From an uncultured Desulfobacterales bacterium (GTDB taxonomy: Bacteria; Desulfobacterota; Desulfobulbia; Desulfobulbales; Desulfocapsaceae), in assembly GCA_937915545.1 (NCBI GenBank), contig CALGIJ010000019.1:186001-250000 (forward strand): a stretch of 64,000 nt of DNA. The letters run 5' to 3'. Below, piece by piece: positions 1-8,148 of the stretch. Position numbers and translations under genes: made by a program. Position 1 is the first letter of the stretch. Each line of letters starts with the position of its first letter. The notes under the pieces are model-generated. The model was not told the origin of the DNA. It saw only the letters and a program-made list of their open reading frames with translations, and searched no databases.

Positions 1-1
1 G

Positions 2-427
2 GAGGCCGAGAACCTCTATGAACTGCGCGAGGTACTCGAAGTCGGCTTCCTTGGCAAGGCCATCCGCAATATGACCGAGAAAAAGCAGCGCTCCTTCGAG
101 AAAGCCAAACTCGAATACGAGGACGCCATTTCCAGCCGCGTCGATCGCCGCCTCTTCATCCTCGACGCCGAGTTTCATGCGGCGATCATCGATATGGCTG
201 GCAATGAGGTGTTGTCGGCCCGCTACCGGGAAATCTGCCAGAAGATCTTTCTCCGCTTTCGCACCGAAGACCTGCAGTCGGCGCGAATCCTCGAAATCAA
301 GCAGGAGCATCACGATCTCTTCGAGGCCATCGTTCTCAAAGACGTCGAGCGTGCCAAGGAACTGGTGCGTCAGCACCACAAGGCCTCGCAGCGCAAGCTC
401 TTCCCTATCATTTTTCCGGTGGAGTGA
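2..427 (+). CDS. GntR/FadR-family transcriptional regulator, C-terminal part (5' truncated by window edge)
   Basis: The frame is open from base 2, so only the last 141 residues are present and the DNA-binding wHTH lies outside the window. What remains is an all-helical FCD ligand-binding domain. It begins with the family signature LYELREVLE and carries the expected metal/ligand residues: the D and H of LDAEFH, the H of QEHHDLFEAI, and a late H in LVRQHH. FCD regulators usually control carbon-acid catabolism or transport and release DNA on binding a carboxylate. The target genes are not visible. The family call is firm; the ligand is unknown. Confidence 0.85.
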   Translation, partial: EAENLYELREVLEVGFLGKAIRNMTEKKQRSFEKAKLEYEDAISSRVDRRLFILDAEFHAAIIDMAGNEVLSARYREICQKIFLRFRTEDLQSARILEIKQEHHDLFEAIVLKDVERAKELVRQHHKASQRKLFPIIFPVE

Positions 428-688
428 GGCCGGGAGTCTCGTCTACCGCAGCCGCCTGGCTGTGCTTGTCGTGCCGAGGTTTTCGTCTGGGGCCGCGGGC
501 AACAGCAAGGCGAGGCGGGAGGGCAGCCAACCTGCTGGTCGATAGCGCCAGCTGCCGCGAAGGCGGCACGCGCCATTCTCACCGGCTGCATCTCTTGCCG
601 GCGCCTTTGTCGTGTGTTGGTTCGACGAGGTGCTGCCTGGCCAACTTCCCCGGCAAGGCGGATGTCTCCAGACAGCCACAGGAAGACT

Positions 689-1108
689 CTACGGCTTCTC
701 TTTGTCGAGTTCTTCGGTTGTTGCTGAATGACGGTCGAGCAGGATCTGGCTGACTTCGCGGACGAAGGCATGGCGGCAGTCGGTGGGGCAGCGCCGCAGT
801 TCGCTCGACTCAAGGCAGTAGCGCGGGCATTTCTCCGAAAGTCGTCGGGTGTGCTCGTAATGCGTCCCTTTATAGAGCGAGAGAAAGTGTTTCGCCTCGA
901 TGGTCATGGTCGAGCCGCATGCGGTGGTGTGGTGGGTGAAGTAGAAGAGGCCCTTTTCCTCACCCTCGAAATCGGCCTGGTAGCCATTGTAGTGGAGCGT
1001 CCGGTCGGCGAGGAAAGCAGTTCGATCCTCCCAGATAAAGGCGCACATCGGGCAGACTTTAAAGACCTTCGCCTGGTTGGTGGCCTTATCCGGCTCCCTG
1101 TCGGTCAT
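689..1108 (-). CDS. Cys-rich small soluble protein, probable metal-binding
   Basis: I do not recognise a named family. The protein has 139 residues with no signal peptide or membrane segment. Cysteines lie in short pairs: CPMC at 19-22, a lone Cys64 after a His-His pair, CPRYC at 94-98 and CPTDC at 107-111. This spacing suggests one or two zinc or iron sites. I chose the ATG at 1108 because GGGAGAG sits seven bases upstream; an ATG at 1126 in the same frame lacks such a site. The gene stands alone between a regulator on the other strand and the HD-GYP gene. It is expected to be cytoplasmic; function unknown. Confidence 0.7.
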   Translation of the reverse strand: MTDREPDKATNQAKVFKVCPMCAFIWEDRTAFLADRTLHYNGYQADFEGEEKGLFYFTHHTTACGSTMTIEAKHFLSLYKGTHYEHTRRLSEKCPRYCLESSELRRCPTDCRHAFVREVSQILLDRHSATTEELDKEKP

Positions 1109-1282
1109 GGTCGTCTCTCCCGGCACTGAAAATCCTCTGGCCGAAGGGGTGTCCTGACGGGAATGGGGGAATGTGGCCGTCGGCGCCTTGGGTGCAGAAG
1201 GCGCCAGGTGAAAAGCGGGATATGGGGCATGGCTGGAGGGCTTGAGCTTGGCGGCGGCTGAGAAACGCGTCGTCGTCGGGAA

Positions 1283-2329
1283 TTACTTGTCCGAGAACCG
1301 GCTGCGGATCTCGACGAAGAGATGGAAGTTTTCGCTGAAGCGATCGAAGAGATCGGGGTCGAAGTGGTTGCCTCTCCCGTCCCGCATGATGGTCATGGCC
1401 TCTTCTGGAGAGATGGCATCCTTGTAGGGGCGTTCGGTGGTCAGAGCGTCGAAGACGTCGCAAATGGCGCCGATGCGCCCGGAAATGGGGATCTCTTGTC
1501 CGGCCAGACCGCGTGGGTATCCCCGCCCGTTGAACTTTTCGTGGTGGTTGAGGGCGATCTCGGCGCCGACCATGAGGATGTCCGAGGTGGATTCGGAGAG
1601 GATGCGGTAGCCGATCTCGCAATGGGTCTTCATGATGTCGAACTCTTCCTCGGTGAGCTTGCCGGGCTTGAGGAGAATGGTGTCTGAGATGCCGATCTTG
1701 CCGACGTCGTGCAGTGGGGCGGCGATCTTCAGTTTTCTGCAGAGGCTGTCCGGCAGGCCGCAGAGCCTGGCCAGGAGCTCGGAGTAATGCCCCATCCTGA
1801 TGGTATGCTTTGCGGTCTCGTTGTCCCGGAACTCTGCTGCCTTGGAGAGGATATGAATGCTCTCCTCGCGTGACTTGAAGAGCTCGGCGGTGCGTTCTTC
1901 GATGAGGTGCTCGAGCTCTTCGCGATGGCGCCGGTTATCGATTTCGAGATGGCGGCGACGCAGGGCGTTGGCGATATTGATGATGAGCTCATTGGACTGG
2001 AAAGGCTTGGTGACATAACCATAGGCCCCCATATGCAGGGTCTCGATGGCAGTTTCGCGATCGTCGACGCCGGTGACCATGATCACCGCCAGATCGGGGT
2101 AACGCTTGACGGCGATGCCGAGCAGCTCGACACCGGACATGACATTCATGTTGATATCGCTGATGAGGAGGTCGACATGTTCCCGGTCGAGGATCTCCAG
2201 GGCGGTTTCGGCATCCTCTGCCAGACGGTATTCGTATCCCTCGAGTTCGACGATGGCGGCAATAACCCGGCGTACCTGCGGTTCGTCATCGACGATGAGG
2301 ATCCGTTGGTTTTTCTTGGCGATGGGCAT
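1283..2329 (-). CDS. Response regulator with HD-GYP c-di-GMP phosphodiesterase domain
   Basis: 348 residues. Residues 8-120 form a receiver with the acidic pocket (VDDE), phospho-acceptor Asp in LLISDINM, and a conserved Lys in VTKPFQ. A helical linker follows, then an HD-GYP domain from about 160: catalytic HD in HDVGKIG, then NHHEKF and the signature GRGYP. All diagnostic residues are intact, so c-di-GMP hydrolysis controlled by phosphorylation is expected in the cytoplasm. AAGGGA lies upstream of the ATG. No partner histidine kinase is adjacent; the nearest one is 22 kb away. Together with the diguanylate cyclase at 6.8 kb this gives the window both arms of c-di-GMP turnover. Confidence 0.93.
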   Translation of the reverse strand: MPIAKKNQRILIVDDEPQVRRVIAAIVELEGYEYRLAEDAETALEILDREHVDLLISDINMNVMSGVELLGIAVKRYPDLAVIMVTGVDDRETAIETLHMGAYGYVTKPFQSNELIINIANALRRRHLEIDNRRHREELEHLIEERTAELFKSREESIHILSKAAEFRDNETAKHTIRMGHYSELLARLCGLPDSLCRKLKIAAPLHDVGKIGISDTILLKPGKLTEEEFDIMKTHCEIGYRILSESTSDILMVGAEIALNHHEKFNGRGYPRGLAGQEIPISGRIGAICDVFDALTTERPYKDAISPEEAMTIMRDGRGNHFDPDLFDRFSENFHLFVEIRSRFSDK

Positions 2330-2563
2330 GGCGGTCCCTTGACATGGGGGCGAGCATCCAATCCGTTCCTGCGGCTGACACTCATTAAATCACAAAAGCC
2401 GCCGTAAAAGCAAAAACAATGATGAAAAAAATCAGCGGGACATCGTCGCCTCATTACGGCGAGAGGCGTCTCAGGCGAGGCACGGGGCGAGGCGCGGGGC
2501 TGGGCGCGGGGCCGGCGGGCTGGCCAGAAGGCGAACGCGTCAACCGGCCCCGACTGCAGGAGG

Positions 2564-2764
2564 CTATTCCTGGACGACGTTGGCGGCGGCCGGGCCCTTC
2601 GGACCGTCGACCACCTCGAAGGTGACACGGGCACCTTCTTTCAGGGATTTGAAGCCCTGAGCCTGAATCGCCGTGTGATGGACGAAAATGTCCTTGCCGC
2701 CGTCCTGGGCGATGAAACCATAACCTTTCGCATCGTTAAACCACTTCACAGTACCTTGAGCCAT
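2564..2764 (-). CDS. Cold-shock-domain protein (CspA family)
   Basis: A 66-residue single cold-shock domain beginning MAQGTVKWF. Both RNA-binding motifs are present: RNP1 (KGYGFI) and RNP2 (DIFVHH). The start is set by a strong AAAGGAG eight bases upstream; the reading frame is open further upstream but that part is not protein-like. It binds single-stranded RNA/DNA and melts secondary structure as an RNA chaperone. The gene lies 119 bp downstream of a DEAD-box helicase on the same strand, a common pairing of RNA-remodelling genes. The intervening leader contains two hairpins (2811-2836, 2867-2881), which fits post-transcriptional control. Confidence 0.95.
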   Translation of the reverse strand: MAQGTVKWFNDAKGYGFIAQDGGKDIFVHHTAIQAQGFKSLKEGARVTFEVVDGPKGPAAANVVQE

Positions 2765-2810
2765 TGTTACTACTCCTTTTTTCGGGGTCGTCCCCCCTTT
2801 TGTGCATAGA

Positions 2811-2881
2811 GTCGAGACATTGTGCGATGCCTCGACCGACAATCTGGGCGTCCAGATATTTTTACCCGCACCATTGGTGCG
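2811..2881 (-). promoter_or_regulatory. Structured leader upstream of the cold-shock gene
   Basis: Two perfect six-base stems lie between the helicase stop and the csp start. One has arms GTCGAG (2811-2816) and CTCGAC (2831-2836). The other has arms CGCACC (2867-2872) and GGTGCG (2876-2881) with a three-base loop. Neither is followed by a U-run in the minus-strand RNA, so they look more like leader or processing structures than a terminator. Role inferred only. Confidence 0.35.
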
Positions 2882-2883
2882 AT

Positions 2884-4419
2884 CTATTTTCCGTTCTTCG
2901 TCAATCCGAAATCGAAGGCGCAGGCACGGCTTGTGCGGCTTGCGGAATGCCTGCCATTGTCGCCACGGGTGGCCGACAGCCTCTCAGCCCCCTTGTGCTG
3001 GCCGGCACTTGCCGCGGCAGTACTTGCCTGGTTCTGCCTTGATTCGACGTGTTCCGAGCGTCGTTCAGACTTTCCCAGCGGCCTTTGCGGTTTTTCTGCC
3101 GCCTTGGGCTGTCCCTGGTCGGTCCATTGCCGGGGTTCGCCGATGCCCTGCTGGGCTTTGCCATGCCTGGCCGGCCGGTCTCGGCGCTCGTTGCCTTTGT
3201 CATTTCCTCTCGGCGGAACTTTCCCTCTGCCGGTGTTTGCTCCGCCGTTCCTCTGCCCCTGGTGAAGGGCAGTATCGCCGTGGCTTGGCAGCGCCTCGCT
3301 GGAGGAGGGGAGGTCCGGGGTCGTCCGCCGCGTCATCTTCTCGCCCAGGCATCGCTCGATCTGGATGATCATGCGGCCGTCTTCCTGTGCGGCGAAGGTT
3401 AGGGCCAGACCGCTGCGGTTGGCCCGCCCGGTGCGCCCGGTGCGGTGGGTATAGGTCTCGGCGGTGTCCGGCACGTCATAGTTGATGACATGGGAAATGC
3501 CGGTGACATCGATGCCGCGGGCGGCAATGTCGGTGGCGACGAGAATGCCGTAGGTGCCGTCTCGGAATCCTTCGAGGGCCTCCTGGCGTCTATTTTGTGA
3601 GAGATTCCCCTGCAGGGAGGCGGCCTGGAAGCCGGCCTTGGTCAGCTGCAGGGCGAGGTTCTTGGCGCGGTGCTTGGTCCGCGTGAACACCAGGGTGCTG
3701 GTCATCTCGCCGTCTTCGAGAAGGTGTTTGAGCAGCGGGGTCTTTTTTGCCGCCTCCACCTGGAAGAGGGCATGGGAGATGGTGGGAGCAGGTGTGCCGT
3801 GGTCGATCTGAACGGTTAATGGCCTGGTCAGGGTCTGCTCCGCCAGCTGACGGATCTCATCCGGCATGGTGGCGGAAAAAACCAGGGACTGCCGTTTTTT
3901 TGGCAACAGCTTGATGATGCGGCGAATATCGGGAAGAAACCCCTTGTCGAACATATGGTCGGCTTCGTCGAGGATGAGGATCTCGATGCGGTCGAGATGG
4001 AGCGCTTTTTCCCCGAGGAGGTCGAGGAGGCGGCCGGGGCAGGCGACGACGATATCGACACCGGCGCGGAGGCGTTCCTTCTGCGGGGTCTTGCCGACAC
4101 CACCGTAGAGAACGACGCTTCGCAGGCCGGTTTCCCTGCCGAGAGCCTCGATGTTGTCGTGAATCTGTTCCGCCAGTTCGCGGGTCGGGGCGACGATCAG
4201 GGCGCGCAGGGTGCGTGAAGGACCGTTCAGCAGTCGCTCGAGCAGTGGCAGTACGAAAGCGGCGGTCTTGCCGGTGCCAGTCTGCGCCAGTCCGAAGATG
4301 TCGTGGCCGGAGCGTATCGGCGGGATTGCTTCTTGTTGAATTGGGGTGGGGGTGGAATAGCCGCAGGCGGCAATGCCCGCCTCGATGGAACGATCAAACT
4401 TGAAAACACTAAAACTCAT
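2884..4419 (-). CDS. DEAD-box ATP-dependent RNA helicase (RhlE-like)
   Basis: 511 residues from the ATG at 4419, preceded by GGAG at five bases. The RecA core occupies about residues 1-360 with Q motif (TPTPIQQEAIP), motif I (AQTGTGKT), Ia (PTRELAEQ), DEAD (LDEADHMFD), SAT (FSATMP) and VI (HRTGRTGRA). After it comes a 140-residue hydrophilic, basic, low-complexity tail, typical of RhlE/CsdA-type helicases and likely to bind RNA. It unwinds short RNA duplexes in ribosome assembly or mRNA decay. A possible promoter at 4803-4830 would give a leader of about 375 nt, a trait of cold-inducible helicase genes. A cold-shock gene follows. Confidence 0.93.
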   Translation of the reverse strand: MSFSVFKFDRSIEAGIAACGYSTPTPIQQEAIPPIRSGHDIFGLAQTGTGKTAAFVLPLLERLLNGPSRTLRALIVAPTRELAEQIHDNIEALGRETGLRSVVLYGGVGKTPQKERLRAGVDIVVACPGRLLDLLGEKALHLDRIEILILDEADHMFDKGFLPDIRRIIKLLPKKRQSLVFSATMPDEIRQLAEQTLTRPLTVQIDHGTPAPTISHALFQVEAAKKTPLLKHLLEDGEMTSTLVFTRTKHRAKNLALQLTKAGFQAASLQGNLSQNRRQEALEGFRDGTYGILVATDIAARGIDVTGISHVINYDVPDTAETYTHRTGRTGRANRSGLALTFAAQEDGRMIIQIERCLGEKMTRRTTPDLPSSSEALPSHGDTALHQGQRNGGANTGRGKVPPRGNDKGNERRDRPARHGKAQQGIGEPRQWTDQGQPKAAEKPQRPLGKSERRSEHVESRQNQASTAAASAGQHKGAERLSATRGDNGRHSASRTSRACAFDFGLTKNGK

Positions 4420-5088
4420 TAAAACTCCGTGAAAAACGTGAGGCTTCGCCCCGCTCTGGCGGGTGAAGCGTGGGTGGCCATGACCGGAGATGGCCATGGG
4501 AGGGGCGCTCCGTAATCGGCTGAATGCCGTGCGCGGACAAGATGGCCCGCACCGATGGTGACGGGACAGAAGTTCGCCGCGGGAGCGGGATCTATGCGTG
4601 GGGTGGTGAAGGAGATGAAGGTCGCTACTCGGAAGGAAAAATCAAAAAGGGCATGACCGCAAAGCATGGTCGAATGTTGGCTCCTTCTTCACGTGTCGCT
4701 TGCTGGCGGAACGCTGCCCGGACATGCGCAACGGCACCTCGCTCAAAAACCACGAGGGAAAACAACAGGTCCAAGCCGTTCTTCGCTGCAGAAGGAAACT
4801 CGACTATACATCCTTTTCTTGATTGCGCAATGGGAATAATCTGCTGTCAAGAAAAAAACTGCTGCTTTTGGGGGCGCTTGGCGCCATTTTTGCCATCATC
4901 GCTATGGCGGGCGGATGGAGTGGTGGCGGGGGTCAATTTGCCGGCGCGGTGGATTTTTCCTTCCCTTTTCCAGCAAGGTCAGCCTAATATACACTGTACG
5001 TGGATCATTACATGACAGGGAGGCCGCCCACGCCCGGCGCTCTTCGTCCGGGCTGGGTCACTGCAAATCATAACCAAGGAGAAGAGCC
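4420..5088. other. Divergent intergenic region, helicase / dodecin
   Basis: 669 bp without a credible gene; the longest open frame on the plus strand has no protein-like composition. It holds a minus-strand promoter candidate at 4803-4830 and a larger inverted repeat (TTTTCTTGA 4814-4822, TCAAGAAAA 4847-4855) that encloses the palindrome TTGCGCAA (4823-4830). Nearer dodecin there is a GC-rich stem-loop at about 5032-5051 just before the ribosome-binding site. Confidence 0.5.
4803..4830 (-). promoter_or_regulatory. Candidate sigma70 promoter of the helicase gene
   Basis: Read on the minus strand: TTGCGC (4830-4825), 16-base spacer, TATAGT (4808-4803). The match to the -10 consensus is good. 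Transcription would start near 4796 and give a leader of roughly 375 nt before the helicase ATG at 4419. The -35 box lies inside the TTGCGCAA palindrome, so a repressor could compete there. Inference from sequence only. Confidence 0.45.
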
Positions 5089-5301
5089 ATGGCCGAGAGT
5101 GTCTACAAGATCATCGAGTTGGTTGGGTCGAGCCCGGTATCGTGGGAGGATGCTGCGAAAAATGCCGTGAATTCAGCTGGTTTAAGTCTGCGTGACCTGC
5201 GCATCGCCGAGGTCGTTACCCTGGACATGAAGATGGAAGACAACAAACCGGCTATCTTCAGGGCCAGAGTCAAGCTTTCTTTCAAGCTCGTCTCCGACTG
5301 A
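5089..5301 (+). CDS. Dodecin, flavin-binding/storage protein
   Basis: 70 residues, the usual dodecin length, starting after AAGGAG. The family signature SWEDAAKNAV carries the tryptophan that stacks on the flavin, and the alternating strand pattern of the C-terminal half (AIFRARVKLSFKL) matches. Dodecins form hollow dodecamers that sequester riboflavin or FMN and protect against photo-oxidation in the cytoplasm. The gene is monocistronic and convergent with a flavodoxin-family gene, which is another flavoprotein. Identification is secure. Confidence 0.93.
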   Translation: MAESVYKIIELVGSSPVSWEDAAKNAVNSAGLSLRDLRIAEVVTLDMKMEDNKPAIFRARVKLSFKLVSD

Positions 5302-5400
5302 GCCCGGGAGAAATCCACCCCTGAAAATCCGAGCGCGCCTCCAGCGGTGGAGGTATGGCGACGGCACTGTCAATATCCGATGCCGCCGCCTGGTCGGCCG

Positions 5401-5428
5401 CCCCGGCTTACGAAAAACGGAGCCGGGG
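5401..5428. terminator. Stem-loop between convergent dodecin and flavodoxin genes
   Basis: Perfect eight-base arms CCCCGGCT (5401-5408) and AGCCGGGG (5421-5428) with a 12-base loop lie between two convergent stop codons. No clear U-run follows on either strand, so intrinsic termination is uncertain. Position is the main argument. Confidence 0.4.
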
Positions 5429-5438
5429 CGAAGTATTG

Positions 5439-5885
5439 CTAGCGGTTGAGCTGTTCGCCGAGGGCGCGACCATAATCCTGGCCGGCCTTCAGTCCCTCGG
5501 CGGTGGTTACCATGGCCTCGGTGAGGTTGAGCGGCCCGAGGCTGATCATGTCCATCTTGAAGACGTGCATCATGGTATCGTAGATCATCGGTGCGCTTTC
5601 GCCGCTATGGGTATGGGAACCGAAGGCTCCGCCGATCTTTCCTGTGAGATTGGCGAGTTCCGCCTTGAAGAGGAACTGCTTCATTCCGCCGGTCATGTCC
5701 TTGTGGTAGGTCGGGCATCCAAAGACATAGGCGTCGTAGCCGACGATGTCGAGTTCGTTGTCGATCTCCGAGATCTTCTTGAGAACCACCTCGACCGCGG
5801 CGAAACGCAGCCCTTCGGCGATGTGGTTGGCAATGGCTTCGGTCTTTCCGGTGCGGCTGTGATAGGCGATGAGCGCTTTTTTCAT
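5439..5885 (-). CDS. Flavodoxin-family FMN protein
   Basis: 148 residues from an ATG at 5885 with GGAGGACTC in front. The N-terminus shows a beta strand then the FMN phosphate-binding loop (SRTGKTEAIA), followed by FGCPTYHKDMTGGMKQF, the loop that packs on the isoalloxazine ring in WrbA/flavodoxin-like proteins. It probably acts as a soluble electron carrier or NAD(P)H:quinone reductase-like protein in the cytoplasm. It is slightly shorter than WrbA (about 200 residues), closer to long-chain flavodoxins. The exact substrate or partner is not determined by the sequence. Confidence 0.87.
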   Translation of the reverse strand: MKKALIAYHSRTGKTEAIANHIAEGLRFAAVEVVLKKISEIDNELDIVGYDAYVFGCPTYHKDMTGGMKQFLFKAELANLTGKIGGAFGSHTHSGESAPMIYDTMMHVFKMDMISLGPLNLTEAMVTTAEGLKAGQDYGRALGEQLNR

Positions 5886-6231
5886 GAGTCCTCCAGGAGG
5901 GATGGGGGTGGATGCGGGGCGCCGGAGGCTGGGGCTGAAGTCGTTGTTCGGCAGCCTCCGCCGTCTTCCGAGGATGGGAGGGCGGTTGCCGGCATGTGCT
6001 GCAGCAACGATGCGCATCTTTTCCCGGTTGTCAATATTCGTCGCAATCCCAGGCCGTTGACGGAAAGAGGTCTTGACGCCCCGCGGGGTGCTGGACTTTG
6101 CCGGGAGGAGGATATACGCTGTAGGTGACAGTCCAATTCCAGGCCGGGGTCAATACGCTGGCGGCAGTTGCCCCATCTCCCCGGTATCGTTGCCTATCGT
6201 TGACAGACAGCTTGACACCCAGGGAGGGCCT
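5886..6231. other. Divergent intergenic region, flavodoxin / CBS protein
   Basis: 346 bp with no credible gene. It has a short perfect palindrome CCCCGCGGGG near 6079-6088 and two close TATCGTTG copies (about 6184-6203) shortly before the CBS gene. No convincing -35/-10 pair was found by eye. Confidence 0.3.
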
Positions 6232-6681
6232 ATGCTGGTAGCCAGGGAAATCATGACGGACAGGGTGATAACTGTAACCCCAGAGACCACGGTCAGCGAA
6301 CTCGCGCGGATCCTGGCCACCGAAAATATTGGCGGGGCGCCGGTAGTCGACGGTGAAGGCCGCCTTCTTGGGGTGGTCACCGAGAGTGATCTCATCGACC
6401 AGACGAAGAAGGTACATATCCCCACGGTGGTTGCCATCCTCGATTCGCTCATCTTTCTCGAGCGCCCCGACAGAATGGAAAAAGACATCCGCAAGATAGC
6501 CGGTACGGTGGTTGGCGACATCTATTCACCCAACCCGGTGACGGTATCCGAGGAGACCCCGCTTGACGAAATCGCCACCATCATGGCGAAAAAGCATGTG
6601 CACACCTTGCCGGTGATGCGCGGCGGGGAACTGGTGGGGGTTATCGGCAAGGGAGATATCATCAGGACTCTGATTCCTTGA
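6232..6681 (+). CDS. Tandem CBS-domain protein
   Basis: 149 residues made of a Bateman pair and nothing else. CBS1 covers about residues 5-60 (ITVTPETTVSELARIL, then GGAPVVDGEGRLLGVVTESDL). CBS2 is at about 90-148 (NPVTVSEETPLDEIATIM, then VGVIGKGDIIRTL). Such stand-alone proteins bind adenosine nucleotides and report energy charge to a partner. The start at ATG 6232 follows GGGAGGG; the frame is open upstream but that part looks non-coding. A diguanylate-cyclase gene follows about 140 bp later, and no partner is evident. Confidence 0.9.
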   Translation: MLVAREIMTDRVITVTPETTVSELARILATENIGGAPVVDGEGRLLGVVTESDLIDQTKKVHIPTVVAILDSLIFLERPDRMEKDIRKIAGTVVGDIYSPNPVTVSEETPLDEIATIMAKKHVHTLPVMRGGELVGVIGKGDIIRTLIP

Positions 6682-6822
6682 GACCAGAGAGCTTCGTCCT
6701 CTCGGCTGGTTTTCGGCTGGGGGACGGAACTCTTTTTTCCCAGGGGAGGGGGGCGAAGCGGCAGGCTCATCAAGATCATGCCGCCGACGAGTACTCGCCA
6801 CTCCCCCAGCGACGGCGGCTAT

Positions 6823-8076
6823 ATGCAGCAGATCCTCCTGGTCGAAGACAGCAATATGTATGGTCGGCTGGCCAAATCGCGAATCGAGAAGGCCTTCGAC
6901 CTGCCCGTCTATTGGTGCAAGACCCTGGCAGAGACCGAGGAACTGCTGGCCAGGGCCAGGGGCAACTTCTCCATGGCCCTGCTCGATTTCAACCTGCCCG
7001 ACGCCCCCCACGGCGAGGTCATCGATAAGGTGGTCGGCGAAGGTATCACTACCTTTGTCTTTACCGCCGACTGGACCGACGAGGTGCGCAACCTGGTGTG
7101 GTCGAAAAAAGTCGCCGACTATATCCAGAAGGAAGATCCCAACAGCCTCGACTATCTGCTCGCCGCCATGCAGCAGATACCGGTCAACCAGCACACCCTG
7201 GTGCTGGTGGTCGGCGAGGATGCCCAGTTCCGCACCACTGTGGCCGAACTGCTCTACGTACGCAAGTTTCGCGTCGTCACCGCCCAGGACGGCAAGACGG
7301 CACAGAGCATTCTCGACACCTACAGGGAGATCCAGCTGGTGCTGGTCGATTTCGCCGTGCGCGACATGGATGGCTGCACCCTGTGTACGCGGATCCGCGA
7401 GAAGCGTAAGCGCGAGACCCTGGCCATCATCGGCTTCTCCACTGCGGACGACGGCAAGACCGGGGCGCGCTTCATCAAGAGCGGCGCCGACGACGTCATC
7501 GCCAGAGGGCTGCTGGCGGTGGAGGAGTTCTACTGCCGCATCACCCGCTGCCTGGAGACCATTCGCCTCATTGCGCAGATCCGCCAGGGGGCGATCACCG
7601 ACTTTCTCACCGGCCTCTATAACCGGCGCCATTTTTTCGAGGCCGGGGGCGAGTTACTCGGGCGCTGCCGTCGGGAGGGAGGGAACCTCGCCTGTGTCAT
7701 GCTCGATATCGATTTTTTCAAAAAGATCAACGATACGTATGGACACGATGTCGGCGATGTGGTCATAAAGGGCCTGGCCAAGCTCCTGCGCGACAGTGCC
7801 GCCCCCGGCGACATCGTTGCCCGCATCGGTGGTGAGGAATTTTGTCTCCTCGTTCCAGGGCTTTCTGGCAGGGAACTCTTGCTTCGCCTGGAACGCCTGC
7901 GCGGCGATATCGCCGCAACGCCCATGGCGCCCTCTGCCGGTGCAGCTCCGCTTCATGTCACCGTCAGCATCGGCGCATGCCTGGAGACCGGGGCGAGCCT
8001 GGACGCGATGTTGAAAACCGCCGACGAGTGCCTCTATACCGCCAAAAACAGCGGCCGCAACCGGGTGGTGTCCTGA
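6823..8076 (+). CDS. Diguanylate cyclase with two N-terminal receiver domains
   Basis: 417 residues from ATG 6823; another in-frame ATG at 6778 would add 15 residues and has an equally weak ribosome site. Receiver 1 (about 1-118) has acidic VEDS and Asp in ALLDFNLP. Receiver 2 (about 122-240) starts LVLVVGEDAQF and has Asp in LVLVDFAVRDMDG. A GGDEF domain (about 250-417) has an active-site GGEEF plus substrate motif FFKKINDTYGHDVGD. It would make c-di-GMP from two GTP. Five residues before GGEEF the RxxD inhibitory motif is absent (APGD), so product inhibition at that site is unlikely. The layout resembles PleD, with two receivers then GGDEF. Confidence 0.92.
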   Translation: MQQILLVEDSNMYGRLAKSRIEKAFDLPVYWCKTLAETEELLARARGNFSMALLDFNLPDAPHGEVIDKVVGEGITTFVFTADWTDEVRNLVWSKKVADYIQKEDPNSLDYLLAAMQQIPVNQHTLVLVVGEDAQFRTTVAELLYVRKFRVVTAQDGKTAQSILDTYREIQLVLVDFAVRDMDGCTLCTRIREKRKRETLAIIGFSTADDGKTGARFIKSGADDVIARGLLAVEEFYCRITRCLETIRLIAQIRQGAITDFLTGLYNRRHFFEAGGELLGRCRREGGNLACVMLDIDFFKKINDTYGHDVGDVVIKGLAKLLRDSAAPGDIVARIGGEEFCLLVPGLSGRELLLRLERLRGDIAATPMAPSAGAAPLHVTVSIGACLETGASLDAMLKTADECLYTAKNSGRNRVVS

Positions 8077-8148
8077 AAGAGGACCCGCTGCCCGAAGCCT
8101 GGAGGCGCCGGCATCCCCTATCTCTTCCTGCCCTGTTTGAGACCCCCC

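Noticed and set aside
4524..5015. 163-codon plus-strand frame
   Set aside because: No ribosome site, no motif and erratic composition; it crosses the promoter and inverted repeat of the helicase gene.
5355..6128. 257-codon plus-strand frame
   Set aside because: Antisense to the flavodoxin gene, which has intact motifs and a strong ribosome site.
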